From Durusdinium trenchii (taxonomy: Eukaryota; Sar; Dinophyceae; Suessiales; Symbiodiniaceae), in assembly GCA_963970005.1 (NCBI GenBank), contig CAXAMN010025262.1, positions 393,480-457,479 of the forward strand: 64,000 nucleotides of DNA, in the 5' to 3' direction. The position numbers were made by a program, and so were the translations under genes. Each line of letters opens with the position of its first letter. Position 1 is the first letter of the stretch. The notes beneath the pieces were generated by a model. The model did not search any database and was not told the origin of the DNA. It was given only the letters and a program-made list of their open reading frames with translations. Positions 52,491-62,751 of this stretch are shown here, one piece after another.

Positions 52491-53940
52491 ACATGCCATG
52501 CCTAATATTACACTTCAATCATGACGCGTTTGCTTCATTCACTTTTCTAGGCGATGTGCTTTCTCGGCCAGCCGTCTGGCCTCGGTACCTATAAACTGGC
52601 TCTACCAAATACTCCATTGTCTGTCATATATATGCCGATCAATTGACCCATCAAACCATCCCAATGTAGGTACGGTAAATATACCAGACATGGAGTGCTG
52701 ACAAAATATGGCAACATACCGATTGATGGAAAAATCACTACAAACCACGACATCCTATCTTCCATCTAAGTGACGAGCTCTCCCCACTTCCCGTTTTCCA
52801 GAAACAAATGCCACAGTCACCCCGCAGAGACGTCCGCCGCGGGAGACGGCGGAAACGAGCATCCCGACGCATCTTGGCTTTCTCCATCTTTATACACCTC
52901 GCACCCGAACGATGATCCGGAGTGGGTCACCAGTCTGAGAAAGAGCCTTAAGAGGCGCACATGGCGTGACAAAATTGGGAATCGCACCCAAAAGCACCTG
53001 ATACCTGACAAGTGATTTGAAGATTGCAGCTACCGAGGTCTCTTCCTCTCTCTGAACATTTCCTGCTTCAGCACATTCCAAAATCAACAAAGACTGGGTA
53101 TGGCATTGAACACGAGTCTGAGATAGTCTGAGTCTAATTCGTGTTGAACACCGACCCACGCCCCGAGTGAACGACTAAACGGTCTGAGGTCTTAAGCCCG
53201 AAACCCAACAATCATCACTCTCGAGTGATGATGTGAAGAACACATCCGTTTGTTGGGTGCGGCATCACATGAACATCTAGCTGAAAACCGCTTATGATTC
53301 GAATTAGTTATGAGCATCTAGCTGAAAACCGCTTATGATTTATTAGTTGCACACGTCACATGTCTAAGAAACGGGAACCGAAGCAAGCCTCCACCGAAAA
53401 GAAACGTTGGTTAAGGTGCCTCCCAAGACCTTACTGCAACAAAAGGGCCCCAAACAGGCGTGAAACCAGAAACCCAAGACTCTAGGCCACCCCATGTACA
53501 GTCGTTTCAGCATAGACGGCGCAATCCTCAAGTCTGGTGGTTTATATGGACCCCCATCTAAAGAACATCTTGGGGGTTGTGATGGGTTGTGCCATCCATT
53601 ATGCTATGAAAACTGTATTTTTCTACATTTTCCAGATTCGTCAATTTCTTACCCCAGCTGCAGCTGTTGTACAGGTCATGTCAAGCTTTCTCCACCTTGG
53701 GGGCGAGGTCGTTTTCAACTGCTTGTCTCGGGTTGTTCCCATTGCCAGCCATGGTTGATGAATTCTGGTCAACACTAGATGAAAATAAATCCCCTAAACA
53801 ACTCCCAAAATAACAATTCGCGGCTCCGATCCCACAATGCACCCCCACCATGGATTTATATGGCATACATTGACCCCTTAAACCATCCCAATGTAGGTAA
53901 ATTCGTACCTTGAGTCTCCAAAGACCTTTTTTTTCTGCGT
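52491..53940. other. gene-poor; inverted-repeat fragments and one weak exon
   Basis: 52620-52720 and 53845-53900 contain AAACCATCCCAATGTAGGTA, a shared block of the CCCAAACACT element group. At 53268-53345 an 18-base word (GCATCTAGCTGAAAACCG) occurs twice. The plus strand at 52820-53010 (NDDPEWVTSLRKSLKRRTW) may be an exon, but its limits are unclear. Confidence 0.35.
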
Positions 53941-55854
53941 TTTTGTTGTTGGTCTAATATTTTTGCGTTTGTGCTCGAAAAACGCATTTTTAGAGATGAG
54001 GACTCAAAAAAAGGTGCAGAGTGAATCTTCATCCGGACGCGTCCGGCACGGACGCTTAAAGACGCCTTTTGGACGCAAAAAGACGCGTTTTGGACGCCGA
54101 AAAAAGGTCTCAGGACACTGTCTAAGGAGGATCTGACAGGGCACAAACAAAAAAGGAACATTTCGTGACATATGCAAAAAAGAGTGCTTTCTTCAAAAAC
54201 CTCTTTTCTTGGAAAGGCAAATTTAAAAGGGTCATTGGAGACTCAAGGTATACATGGAGTGTCATGGGATAAAGATTTGGAGATTGACCCTTCGATCTTG
54301 CCGCTCCAAACCGGTCGCCTTCTCAGCCTACTGAGGGGACCTCGGATGTCCAGGGCCCTCGCGACCCGCGTGCGAAGGAACCGTACGGCGCCACCGTTTC
54401 ACGTTCCGACCGGCGAGTCTGGACACGTCTGAAGCCGCAGGCGCGGGTCGGCCCCGCCTAGGTCCGGACACGGGTTCTGCAACGGAATTGTGTGCTGAAC
54501 CGGTTTCCTCCAGGTCTTGAGCCGCCAAGGAGCCGCCGGTCGTCCGGTTGACGGACTCTGGAAGAATCCAGGTCGGCGGGTCGCATGGGAAATCACGACG
54601 GAGTCGGACGAGTGAAGGACAACAAAATAGGACAACATTAACCCTGCGAGTCAAAGACCATAAAAAGAATGGTCTTTAGGTGACCCGAAAAGGAATTCCC
54701 TGAAGGAATCCACAGCGACCCAGTAAATGATTGGGGCTGCAAATAACATTGCAAATTTCATAGCTATTGGAGGTCAATAGCTAAATATTCAATGGATATC
54801 CATGGCTTGCCTGCAAGCAAACACTGTGATCAGTTAGTTTAAGATACTTTCAAATTTGCAAACAGAGCAATGATTCTTGATCAAGGTCAACCCATGCAGG
54901 AGCTTCATGTGCCGCACTACGTCACTATGCTTGACGACGTTTGAAATCAGGCCTCTCTTTTCAGGGCATTTTCCGAGGTGAGGAGAGTCATTCAGGAGTC
55001 GAAGCACAAATGACAAACACCCATCTCCTCCCAGCTTTCACCGTGTCGCGGAGCAGCTTCAGGTCCATTTTTTGTCCGGTCGCAGGTTGATGGTCCCGTC
55101 GTCTTGCAGCCCCCTGGCGGTGGGTCGCCGGTGGCTCGGGTTGGGGACGCGGAGAGCTGCACACCGGGGGGTAGGTAGGATGGAGACGGGCCAATTGGAT
55201 GCGCCGAACTGGAGCGGGAGCGGTCTCCGTCTCGACTCCGTGATGGACCGGCAACCACCGGACGGTGACCGGGGAGAGTCCTTTCGGAGGTCCTTTCGGA
55301 CGAACAAAAAGCCAAACATCTGCAGCAACGTTCGCCAAAAATCTGACTAAAGTCCAGGTCCTGCAAGTGGGCGCAAGCTGCTTTTTCTCCGGGCTGTTCG
55401 TGGCAGCTTTTTGTTGTTTTTTGTGGTCATTCTTCCGGAAACATAAATTCAAGCTTGCTCAAACCCACATTGACATGTCACATCATGGAATCACAAAGCC
55501 ACAAAACTCTATCAACGATGAACCAAACCAGGCTTGAACACACCGGATTTCATTACCCCCCACTTCACCACTTATTCCCCGCTCTTCTGTTTTTTCTTCG
55601 CGAGGGCGGAACCCAACGGGGCCGTTTTAGCCCCAGGACGCTCGGTTCCGCCCGCCGTTCGCGCCGAGCGAGCCGCCGACCGCGGAGCCGACCGCCTGAG
55701 CCGACCGCAGATATGGGATCTTGGTTTAACAAATTAACCAAAAACACATACCAGAGCCCCCTAAGGGGTGTCCAATTATAGCTCCTCAGAGGTTCAGGGA
55801 CGTCCATTAACCACCCCTTAGGCGGCCCTGGTATACATGCATATACAAATGGAT
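53941..55854. other. GC-rich open stretches without firm gene
   Basis: At 54328-54654 a minus-strand frame includes WILPESVNRTTGGSLAAQDL. At 54988-55452 three overlapping minus-strand frames are open. These GC-rich patches may hold exons but cannot be resolved by eye. The 54000-54110 part repeats GGACGC and AAAGACGC words. Confidence 0.25.
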
Positions 55855-55950
55855 CCGGTCGTACCGTACCTCAGAAGGTAGGTACTGGACCCTCCAAACA
55901 TGTCTCAGTGTCGAACACATCGCCATACCTGAGGTACCGTACGACTGGAC
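55855..55950. mobile_element. inverted-repeat element, GTCGTACCGTACCTCAG family
   Basis: The left end CCGGTCGTACCGTACCTCAG and the right end CTGAGGTACCGTACGACTGG match as an inverted repeat with two mismatches in 20. The centre holds GTCTCAGTGTCGAACACATC, the reverse complement of the element at 32163-32270. Confidence 0.7.
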
Positions 55951-56037
55951 CCATCCCCGACGTCACAAGGGCCCGACCAATCAGGTCCCCGAACAGGCTA
56001 CTTGAAGACGTGCATTTAATTTGAATTATAGAGAACC

Positions 56038-56095
56038 AGCACCTTCAAAGGGGTCACCTGGCTGGAAGCCCCTACACTACTGAGAGATGTCCATT
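56038..56095. mobile_element. partial element, CACCTTCAAAGGGGT family
   Basis: ACCAGCACCTTCAAAGGGGT through CCCCTACACTACT matches 42286-42331 almost exactly. The right half is missing. Confidence 0.5.
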
Positions 56096-56344
56096 AATCA
56101 TGAAAATTGAAGGCTGCGCAACGCGTGTGTTCAATTCAGGATAGCTATGATCAACTGTCCAAGCCCAAGCCGATCTACTCTTGATCGCGCAACTGTGGCG
56201 CCGGTGTTCATGCAGGGGCTCTTGTGGCTCTTTCACGCGGACAGTCGGGGGTGCTGAAGCAATGCCTCTGCGGTTGATAACACACGATCAACGAGACCAT
56301 TGTACAATTGTGTCAAGTCAGAATTCTTAAGTTATTCAATTCAA

Positions 56345-56443
56345 TTATTGCGTAATGTGTGTTTGGTGGTCTGTAATCCAGAGCTCTTTGGAACCATCGA
56401 GCGCTCGCACCATCCCCTTCAGGCAGGCTATGCCGTCCCCTTC
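56345..56443 (-). CDS. terminal exon candidate, unknown protein
   Basis: A pyrimidine-rich acceptor (CTCTCCGATGCGAG) precedes 56443. The 99-nt frame reads EGDGIACLKGMVRALDGSKE then LWITDHQTHITQ and a TAA stop. A natural-looking C-terminus; no family recognised. It lies downstream of the EEP C-terminal exon on the same strand, so it belongs to another gene. Confidence 0.35.
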   Translation of the reverse strand, partial: EGDGIACLKGMVRALDGSKELWITDHQTHITQ

Positions 56444-58280
56444 CTCGCATCGGAGAGCCGAGGGAGAGCCGACGGAATCGGACCAGTGGCACCGGCGAAG
56501 CTCGTATGTGTGGCATATCCAGCGCAACATTTGGACAAATACTAAGGCTCAGTCTGTGCTACAACTCCTCACTTTGCTGCGCTGATCAGGAGATGTGCTG
56601 ATCGACCCTGCAAAACAAGAGCCAATCTCCAAGTGGTGGGCAGTGCACAACCCCCCAAGTACCTTGCACTTTGCACATCGGAGGTCGACTCGCCCTACGT
56701 CCGGCCATTAGCATCGACCGGTCATCCTCCAGTCCAGAGACCGGCAGCCGGCGGCTGAAACCGACACCCAGTGAGGTGGGGCTCTGTAGCTGAAAGAGAT
56801 GGAAAGATGAGGAGAAGCAAAGCAGGGCTGGGAGATGGACTATGCGGCACATGATTGAGCACCCTAAGATCATGAAGAATCCAGATCCACCGCACTCCTG
56901 CGGCTTTGATCACAGTTGACACCTGGAACTGAACGACCTGGGTTCCAAAGCTTCGTTTTGCTTGTGCGCACAGGTCCAGGGGTCCTTCAATACCAAGTCA
57001 CAACCCGCTTGAATACCACGGTGTTACTCACGGTGTTCATGGATCCATGATGGCAGTCCAAACCGGGGGACCCGACTGGTGGACACCCATGCTCTGGCTG
57101 AAGGGATTCCTCTCATGCTCTGGATGTCAACCTCCCCCATGGCCAAACAATCAAAGAAGACACGCTGCACTGGTCGTTCTTCTTTTTTGTGGGGGGGGTT
57201 CGGTTCAGTAGGGGAAGCAATGAAGTGCTATACCATGCTATACCCAAACGCTCCATGTAGTAGTATGTAAATTCGTGGCATTTGGTTGCTTCTTTTGGTG
57301 CATGTAGGCCCTAATTATACCAAACCAAATTGCCACTCCCTGGGCCATATTTTACGCCACCACGAAGCGTTTTTGGTAAATGCAAAAATCATTGCCGCAT
57401 TCCGCAAGCAAGTACCTCGCAGGTAACCTTCCGCAGGGTCAGGCTGGGTAGGGCGGCCGTGCCCCATTTACCTGAAGAATGCGTGTCAACTGGTTAGCAT
57501 CCTTTTCCACCTTGCTCATGTTCAGGAAACCCTTCCCGCCCACCAGGGGCTCAAGTTCAAGCAATGACTGGTCTGCAACTAGTGGTGGTGTGTCTTGGCT
57601 TGTATAGAATCTCCATGAATCTCCTCCTCGCAAGCTCCTTCAACTTCTTTGGCCCTGCAGCGCCACAGATGTTCCCGTGCACGCTGTCAGGGCCGTTGCC
57701 GGCGGCGGGTTCTGTGCCAACGAAGTTCCCTCAGTGGTTCTTCCTAGTGCGCCAGTAGCTAAATGGCTGTGATTCTTCCCAGCTGGGACCCGGGTCCACC
57801 TCCCAGGTAGGTTCTCAACATGTTCTTACCAAAGCCCCTCGGTGTCATGACCCCGAGGGAGCCGTTTTCGCTCCCGAAATCGCTCGATGGTCGTGAAGCG
57901 AACGGGGCATGCGCATGCGAAGGGGAATGGTCTTTTTTGATTTGCCAGAGGCTCTGGACCCGAACCAACTGCTACATTTTTGAGGTTCCAAAACCCTAGC
58001 TGTGAGGCTGTGAGGGTCAAAACCCTAGCGAACTGAGGGTCCTTTCATGTCCTTTCTGAGCCTTTGGGATTGAACGATTGTGAATGTGTCTTAACTGGAG
58101 TAGGTCGTTGGATTCACCAACTCTAGAAACTCTGCAGGTAATTAATTCAGCAGCGGATTCCTTCGAGAACCAGTCACTTCGACTATCTACCACTAAAGGA
58201 ACTTCCTGCACCACCTGCCCGGCACGTCTATGTTCTATATGCGCGTCATGTAACACGCGTCAGGCCTGGTTCGGAAGCCA
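56444..58280. other. gene-poor; one inverted-repeat element
   Basis: No supported gene. The element at 57945-58068 lies here. Near 57225-57285 the sequence TATACCCAAACGCTCCATG resembles the left end of the CCCAAACACT family. Confidence 0.4.
57945..58068. mobile_element. inverted-repeat element, GAGGCTC family, copy 4
   Basis: It runs from CCAGAGGCTCTGGACCCGAA to GAGCCTTTGGG. The inner CAAAACCCTAGCTGTGAGG and GCGAACTGAGGGTCC blocks match the copies at 42.6 and 47.2 kb. Confidence 0.65.
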
Positions 58281-58400
58281 TCACTTCAACAGCAGCTTCG
58301 CATAGACCGGGTTGTGATCGCTCCCAGATTTGGAACCAGTGCCAGAAGACAAAAGGCTCCAGTGGTGAGAGTAGAAGATGCAATCTACCCAATCGTTGAC
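58281..58400 (-). CDS. C-terminal exon of an endonuclease/exonuclease/phosphatase (EEP) family gene
   Basis: The minus strand has an acceptor GGATGTGTCAG ending at 58401. The 120-nt frame reads VNDWVDCIFYSHHWSLLSSG then TGSKSGSDHNPVYAKLLLK and a TGA stop. The (V/I)D.IFYS strand followed by SDHNPV is the C-terminal signature of the EEP superfamily; the His and Asp belong to the active site. Ending one or two strands after SDHNPV is typical. With the GDFNA exon at 59504-59589 upstream on the same strand, this supports one gene. Which EEP subfamily (nuclease, phosphatase or retroelement-type) cannot be told from two exons. Confidence 0.55.
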   Translation of the reverse strand, partial: VNDWVDCIFYSHHWSLLSSGTGSKSGSDHNPVYAKLLLK

Positions 58401-58520
58401 CTGACACATCCAGCGTTCTGTCTCCGAAAGAATGGGTTTGACCTTGCGTCGTCTGAAGAAGAACCACAGAAGGGGCCAACCCGTCCCGTGAGCTTTCAGG
58501 ATGAATCCGGGAGATATAAG

Positions 58521-58633
58521 CCCTATAGGGATCCAAGTACCTTCTGAGAAGGTGATTGGAGACACTGTTATGTAGCTTTGGAGGGTCCAAGTACCTCCAG
58601 AGAAGGTACTTGGATCTCTAGGGCTCTATAGGG
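58521..58633. mobile_element. inverted-repeat element with perfect 16-bp ends
   Basis: GATCCAAGTACCTTCT (58530-58545) is exactly inverted at 58601-58616 (AGAAGGTACTTGGATC). CCCTATAG-type words lie outside both ends. The inside GAGAAGGTGATTGGAGACACT resembles the GAAGGTGATGTGTTCGACAC core of the 11.2-kb copy. It lies in the presumed intron of the EEP gene. Confidence 0.7.
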
Positions 58634-59503
58634 AAGGTCTTTTTTGTTCATCTGAGATATTCGATCCGCGTCAAAAGTTCGCTCTGAACCTGATTCTTCA
58701 CATGCTCACGTTTTTTCCGCACTTGTTGAGACACAGTTTGCATTCTTGGAGCTACCAGCTCACCAAAACACCAAACCCAACAACCCAGGAAACGATTGGT
58801 TCCCTCGTTGTCGGAGTCAGGACATCTCTTGAAGGTCGACTGCACCGGTTCCATGGGTTTTTTCCAATCGTTTATCCCGTCGCGCACCAGAACACGGAGT
58901 GATCTGGTGTTGGTATACTGGTGTTGATGGGAAAGATCTGTTGTTTGACACGACTGCCGTGCACAAGATGGGTGTTCTTTTCCGATTTCTCGCACCACGC
59001 GGCGTGGTCCGTTTGAGTGATCCCTGGTGAGGTCGGTCACCATGACACCATGGAGGTCACGACACCAAACCACACCCCATCCGGCCCATCCCCGACCCTG
59101 GCCACCCTTCAGATCAGTGGCTGCCAGTTGGAATCCAGATTGTAAGAAGTGCTTTGGTCCCTTCCTCAAAGGCAGCACTTCATGACATCATGACATCAGC
59201 CATTATTGGCTGACATAAACATGGCCGAAGTCGACCGGTTGGGGGCAGGCTCTGGGACGAAACAAGGTGTCGGAACGCACTTGGAGTAACATATATATAG
59301 AGTCTCCATCCACGGAAACAAAAGGTGGGCTGGCTCAGGAGAAAATCATGGATAAATCATGATCAATCGCTTTCAATGTCCCTGAAACCGCGGACATCAA
59401 GTGACCCTATCAAAACGTGAGCCTGAAACCGAAGGGCCAAGTCATCAGTTGAAGATTCCCAGTGATTCCCAGCTCGGTCTCCAACGAACGCGTCGACCGC
59501 GAC

Positions 59504-59589
59504 CGTCGACTCTGCGAAGCGTCTCGTCGATCCGCGCGTTGAAGTCCCCCGTGACCACCACGGGCGCGTCGCCCGCGATGCTGCGGATC
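59504..59589 (-). CDS. exon of the EEP family gene with GDFNA motif
   Basis: After an acceptor ACAACCATCAG the minus-strand frame reads IRSIAGDAPVVVTGDFNARI then DETLRRVD, ending before a GT. P.VV.TGDFNA is the central signature of the EEP superfamily, where the Asp and Asn contact the catalytic metal and phosphate. The exon is 86 nt with phase 1 at entry. The intervening exon or exons toward 58.4 kb, and the N-terminal exons, are not identified. GC-rich codon use fits neighbouring exon candidates. Confidence 0.55.
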
Positions 59590-62359
59590 CTGATGGTTGT
59601 GTTTCCGACCCCGGCAACGAAACAAAGGAAACGGAACAAATCACCCCAAGAAATATATAAACACTTGGGGTGACACTTAGGGACACATCATGCAAGAAAC
59701 AAAGGCAGGAGTTGCAAAAGGAACGATGCTGTTTTCTATTCTAGATCCATCCAATGAGTCACGCGCAGCCGTGGAACATCTGGTGGAAGATGTAAACTCT
59801 AACTCTTTATGATTCTCAGAATGTTACAAAGTGCCTTCTTCTTTGCATGATCCTCAGCCTGACCATGTTGCAAGGATCCAATGAAACAGTACAGAAGATC
59901 ATCGGGGCCGATCAGACTCTGGGGGAGTTGATGGCTGAAATATATCAATGACACGGTCGAGCTTTTCTTGGTTGCACTAGGGGCAAAAGACTTGGTCAAG
60001 CCTACAAGCTGCTTACAAGTTTGATTAGCAAACTTGCCACATGAAATCAGCCCAGCAGCGCGTCAACCATATTGATGGCACGATGTTATCTAACCTCCTC
60101 GTTGCAGGTTCTTCCACGCCCGCTGTGCACGCACCAATGCCTCAGGGCGGGGTCTCCCGCATGATGGATGGTGGGTGACCTGCCACGTGAGTTCCACTGG
60201 GATCCGCAACCAATGCATGGAAGTTGCCAAGATTAATGTGCACCTTGGTCTACCTGGCCCCTACAATGCTACAATTGTTTGACTTAAAGCGGCAGGTGCT
60301 TTGAAGAACGCCTCCGGACTGTTTAGGGGTTCTCATTGAGCTAAGCAATGGCTTTGGAGGGCTTGGCATTGTTCCCGTCGATTCATCTACCACAAGAAGG
60401 TTTGAAGAGGACTTTCCCTGCCAATATCCAACTCGGGTCATGGAACTGTACTGTACTGCCTCTCTACGTAAGTCTTCCAACCCAACTGTTCCAAGAAACG
60501 ATCAACACGATTTCACAAATTCACTCTTTGAACCAGTTCAGATGCGTATTGAAGTGCCAGAAGGACTTCCCAGAAGCATCATCCTCAGCTTGCTCGAGTC
60601 CAAAGCCAAAAACCAACTTTGGATCTCAAACGGCCGAATCTCGAACCGACCTGCATCTCTACCCGACTGCCAAAGAACCAGTCAGGGACACCCCTAGATT
60701 TGGAATGGATGTTCTTGGAACTGTTTGACACCAGTCAGGACCTCAGATGATCGGACCATGTCTTCTTTGTCTCTACGCCGCCCGTGTCGCACCCGTGTCG
60801 CGCCAACGCTTCGAGGATCGGGCCGGTGAGACTCCATCGGATGTGAGGCGGTGACGCTGGGCGGATGATCAACCAGCTTTCAAACTATGAAGTAACCAGT
60901 TTGATCAAGGCTGAGCAACCAGTTTGGTGAAGGCTGAGCAAGACCTAGTTTGATGAAGGCAACCAGTCACAAACTCTTCAACAAAAACGTCACCAGACGC
61001 ACAAACCAGGGTTGGAGAGCCGCAAACGTGGCCTCCACAGAACAGTGCGGGGGGGGTTGAGTAGCCATGGACACCCCAGACACACCCATGGAAGCTAAAT
61101 AAATCTATGACTGGGGTGTGTCCCATTGCCAGTAACAGTCGGTAAATCAGTACATATGCTTACAGTTGTCCCTGTACACTATGACATGTTCCCCTCGTTT
61201 CAGCCATCCGACCGGTTGCCGCGTCGGAAAAAGGCCAACCGCAGTGTCAGTCGCTCGGCGGGGGGGGACGAGTCGAGCTGAGCTTGTATGAAAACTGCTA
61301 TGGGAGAAAGCATCGTTTCCAGAGTGGATAGCTGCTTCATTCACCTCTGGTGAGGATTCCTGCCCATCATCCGGCATTCACTCCAAGAAATTTATACTGG
61401 TCCCCAAAGATAGAAACGGTGTCCAATACGTTTTTAGTGGGGATTGAGGGGTCTATATATTTATATACAGATTGGAGCTAAATCCCGACTTCCAAGATTT
61501 CCAACCACAGAAATATACAGCCAGTGACCACTGACCACTGGCTGCACTGAGTACATCACAGTGAGTACGTCACAGTGAATGGAAACAACATTGAAAAAGT
61601 CCAAGGCATATACTCCCAGACACGACCTGTCTGGGACTGCCATATATGCCGATCAGCTGGGGTGGTTGACTGGGGGGTCAATTGATAGGCACAAAAAGGC
61701 AGTCCCGTGGAGTTTTTGGGGATCTAGAATGCCCACCAACGAAGACTTGAACATTCCCGAGGTCTTGAGATGACCCCTATTGTCCCTATGGACACTGCTC
61801 TTAGTGGTTACTCTGGAATCGTTGTAGTTAACTGTATAAATGGCCACATGATACATGTAAAAATACCTTCGGAATCTCTAGATTTGGTTTTTACTGAGCT
61901 CCTTCCCCACCCCAACGGGTCAGACGTCAGACCCATCAAAACCGCTGTTCCAAGCGTCGGTCAGCTTCGCCTCGGCCATTCCGGTGGCAGGTGGGCGATG
62001 CCAAAAAAACGAGACGATGAACACAAAACGGTGGGGACAGGAATCAAAGGGGTGACTGCATCGAGACATGGACTCCACCTGCAAACAGCCTAGAAGCAGC
62101 ACCTACGCATCCAGCCGAATTTGAAGCAAATGTGGCCAAACCTCTTGCAACCAAACAATTAGATAGATGGCAAACACATGCAAACAGCGCCAAAAACAAA
62201 ACAAACAAACACGCCGGGTTCTATGTCCTTTCCTATCTTTCCTCATCAATATCGAACGTTTCACCAAACGCAGTTTTTTTCCTTTTAGCGCATGGTGCGA
62301 GCAAGCGCATTGCCACGCCGAGCGCCAAGTTCACCGCCCAAGTGGCCCAGGTCACATAC
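59590..62359. other. gene-poor, possible introns or upstream region of the EEP gene
   Basis: Contains the open frame at 60305-60697 (listed separately) and a CTGATCAGCTGGGGTGG-like block near 61650. A possible short first exon lies on the minus strand near 61940-61980 (MAEAKLTDAWNSG before GTTTTG). Nothing else is supported. Confidence 0.3.
60305..60697 (+). CDS. uncertain 130-codon open frame
   Basis: The plus-strand frame reads PPDCLGVLIELSNGFGGLGI, then VPVDSSTTRRFEEDFPCQYP, and ends with a stop after QRTSQGHP. It contains FEPVQMRIEVPEGLPRSIIL. It looks protein-like but has no start codon at its head and no known domain. A second frame (60348-60728) overlaps it, so one of the two must be chance. 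Confidence 0.25.
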   Translation, partial: RTPPDCLGVLIELSNGFGGLGIVPVDSSTTRRFEEDFPCQYPTRVMELYCTASLRKSSNPTVPRNDQHDFTNSLFEPVQMRIEVPEGLPRSIILSLLESKAKNQLWISNGRISNRPASLPDCQRTSQGHP

Positions 62360-62469
62360 CTCGTGCCCCACTTGCCCGCGGCTTCCAAGTCCCGGCTGCC
62401 ACTGCTGGAAGCCCTGAAGCGACCATTGCGCTTCATAATGCCCTGCGCGCCCTTGAACTCTGAGGCTTC
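62360..62469 (-). CDS. internal exon candidate, unknown protein
   Basis: The acceptor CCTCCAAACCCAG is followed by EASEFKGAQGIMKRNGRFRA then SSSGSRDLEAAGKWGT and a consensus donor GTATGTG at 62359. If not spliced, the frame continues into a hydrophobic segment (ATWAVNLALGVAMRLLAP). High GC and good signals support it. It could belong to the EEP gene or to another. Confidence 0.4.
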
Positions 62470-62660
62470 CTGGGTTTGGAGGGGTTGACCAGGTGGGGTG
62501 TGGAACTCTGTGAAAAACGGTTTGGCAGGTTTGAACCAGGTAGGACTGGAGGAGATAGCACATAGCACACATCGTCTGGTGGGAGCTCCGAAAAGAAGCT
62601 GTGAAACATGTTGGGCAAGTACTAGTAGCAAGGTGCCTCACTAGTAGTAACACGCTGCCT

Positions 62661-62692
<32 letters not shown>

Positions 62693-62719
62693 CTGCTACT
62701 ACTACTACTACTTACTGAA

Positions 62720-62751
<32 letters not shown>

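Noticed and set aside
51244-52524. 424-codon and 421-codon frames as polyCys/polyVal or polyAsn/polyThr proteins
   Set aside because: They are translations of a trinucleotide repeat, run through the N gap, and lack unique flanks.
42571-58068. GGACCCGAACC blocks as tRNA T-arms
   Set aside because: No 5-bp T stem, anticodon arm or acceptor stem can be built, and the block belongs to an inverted-repeat element.
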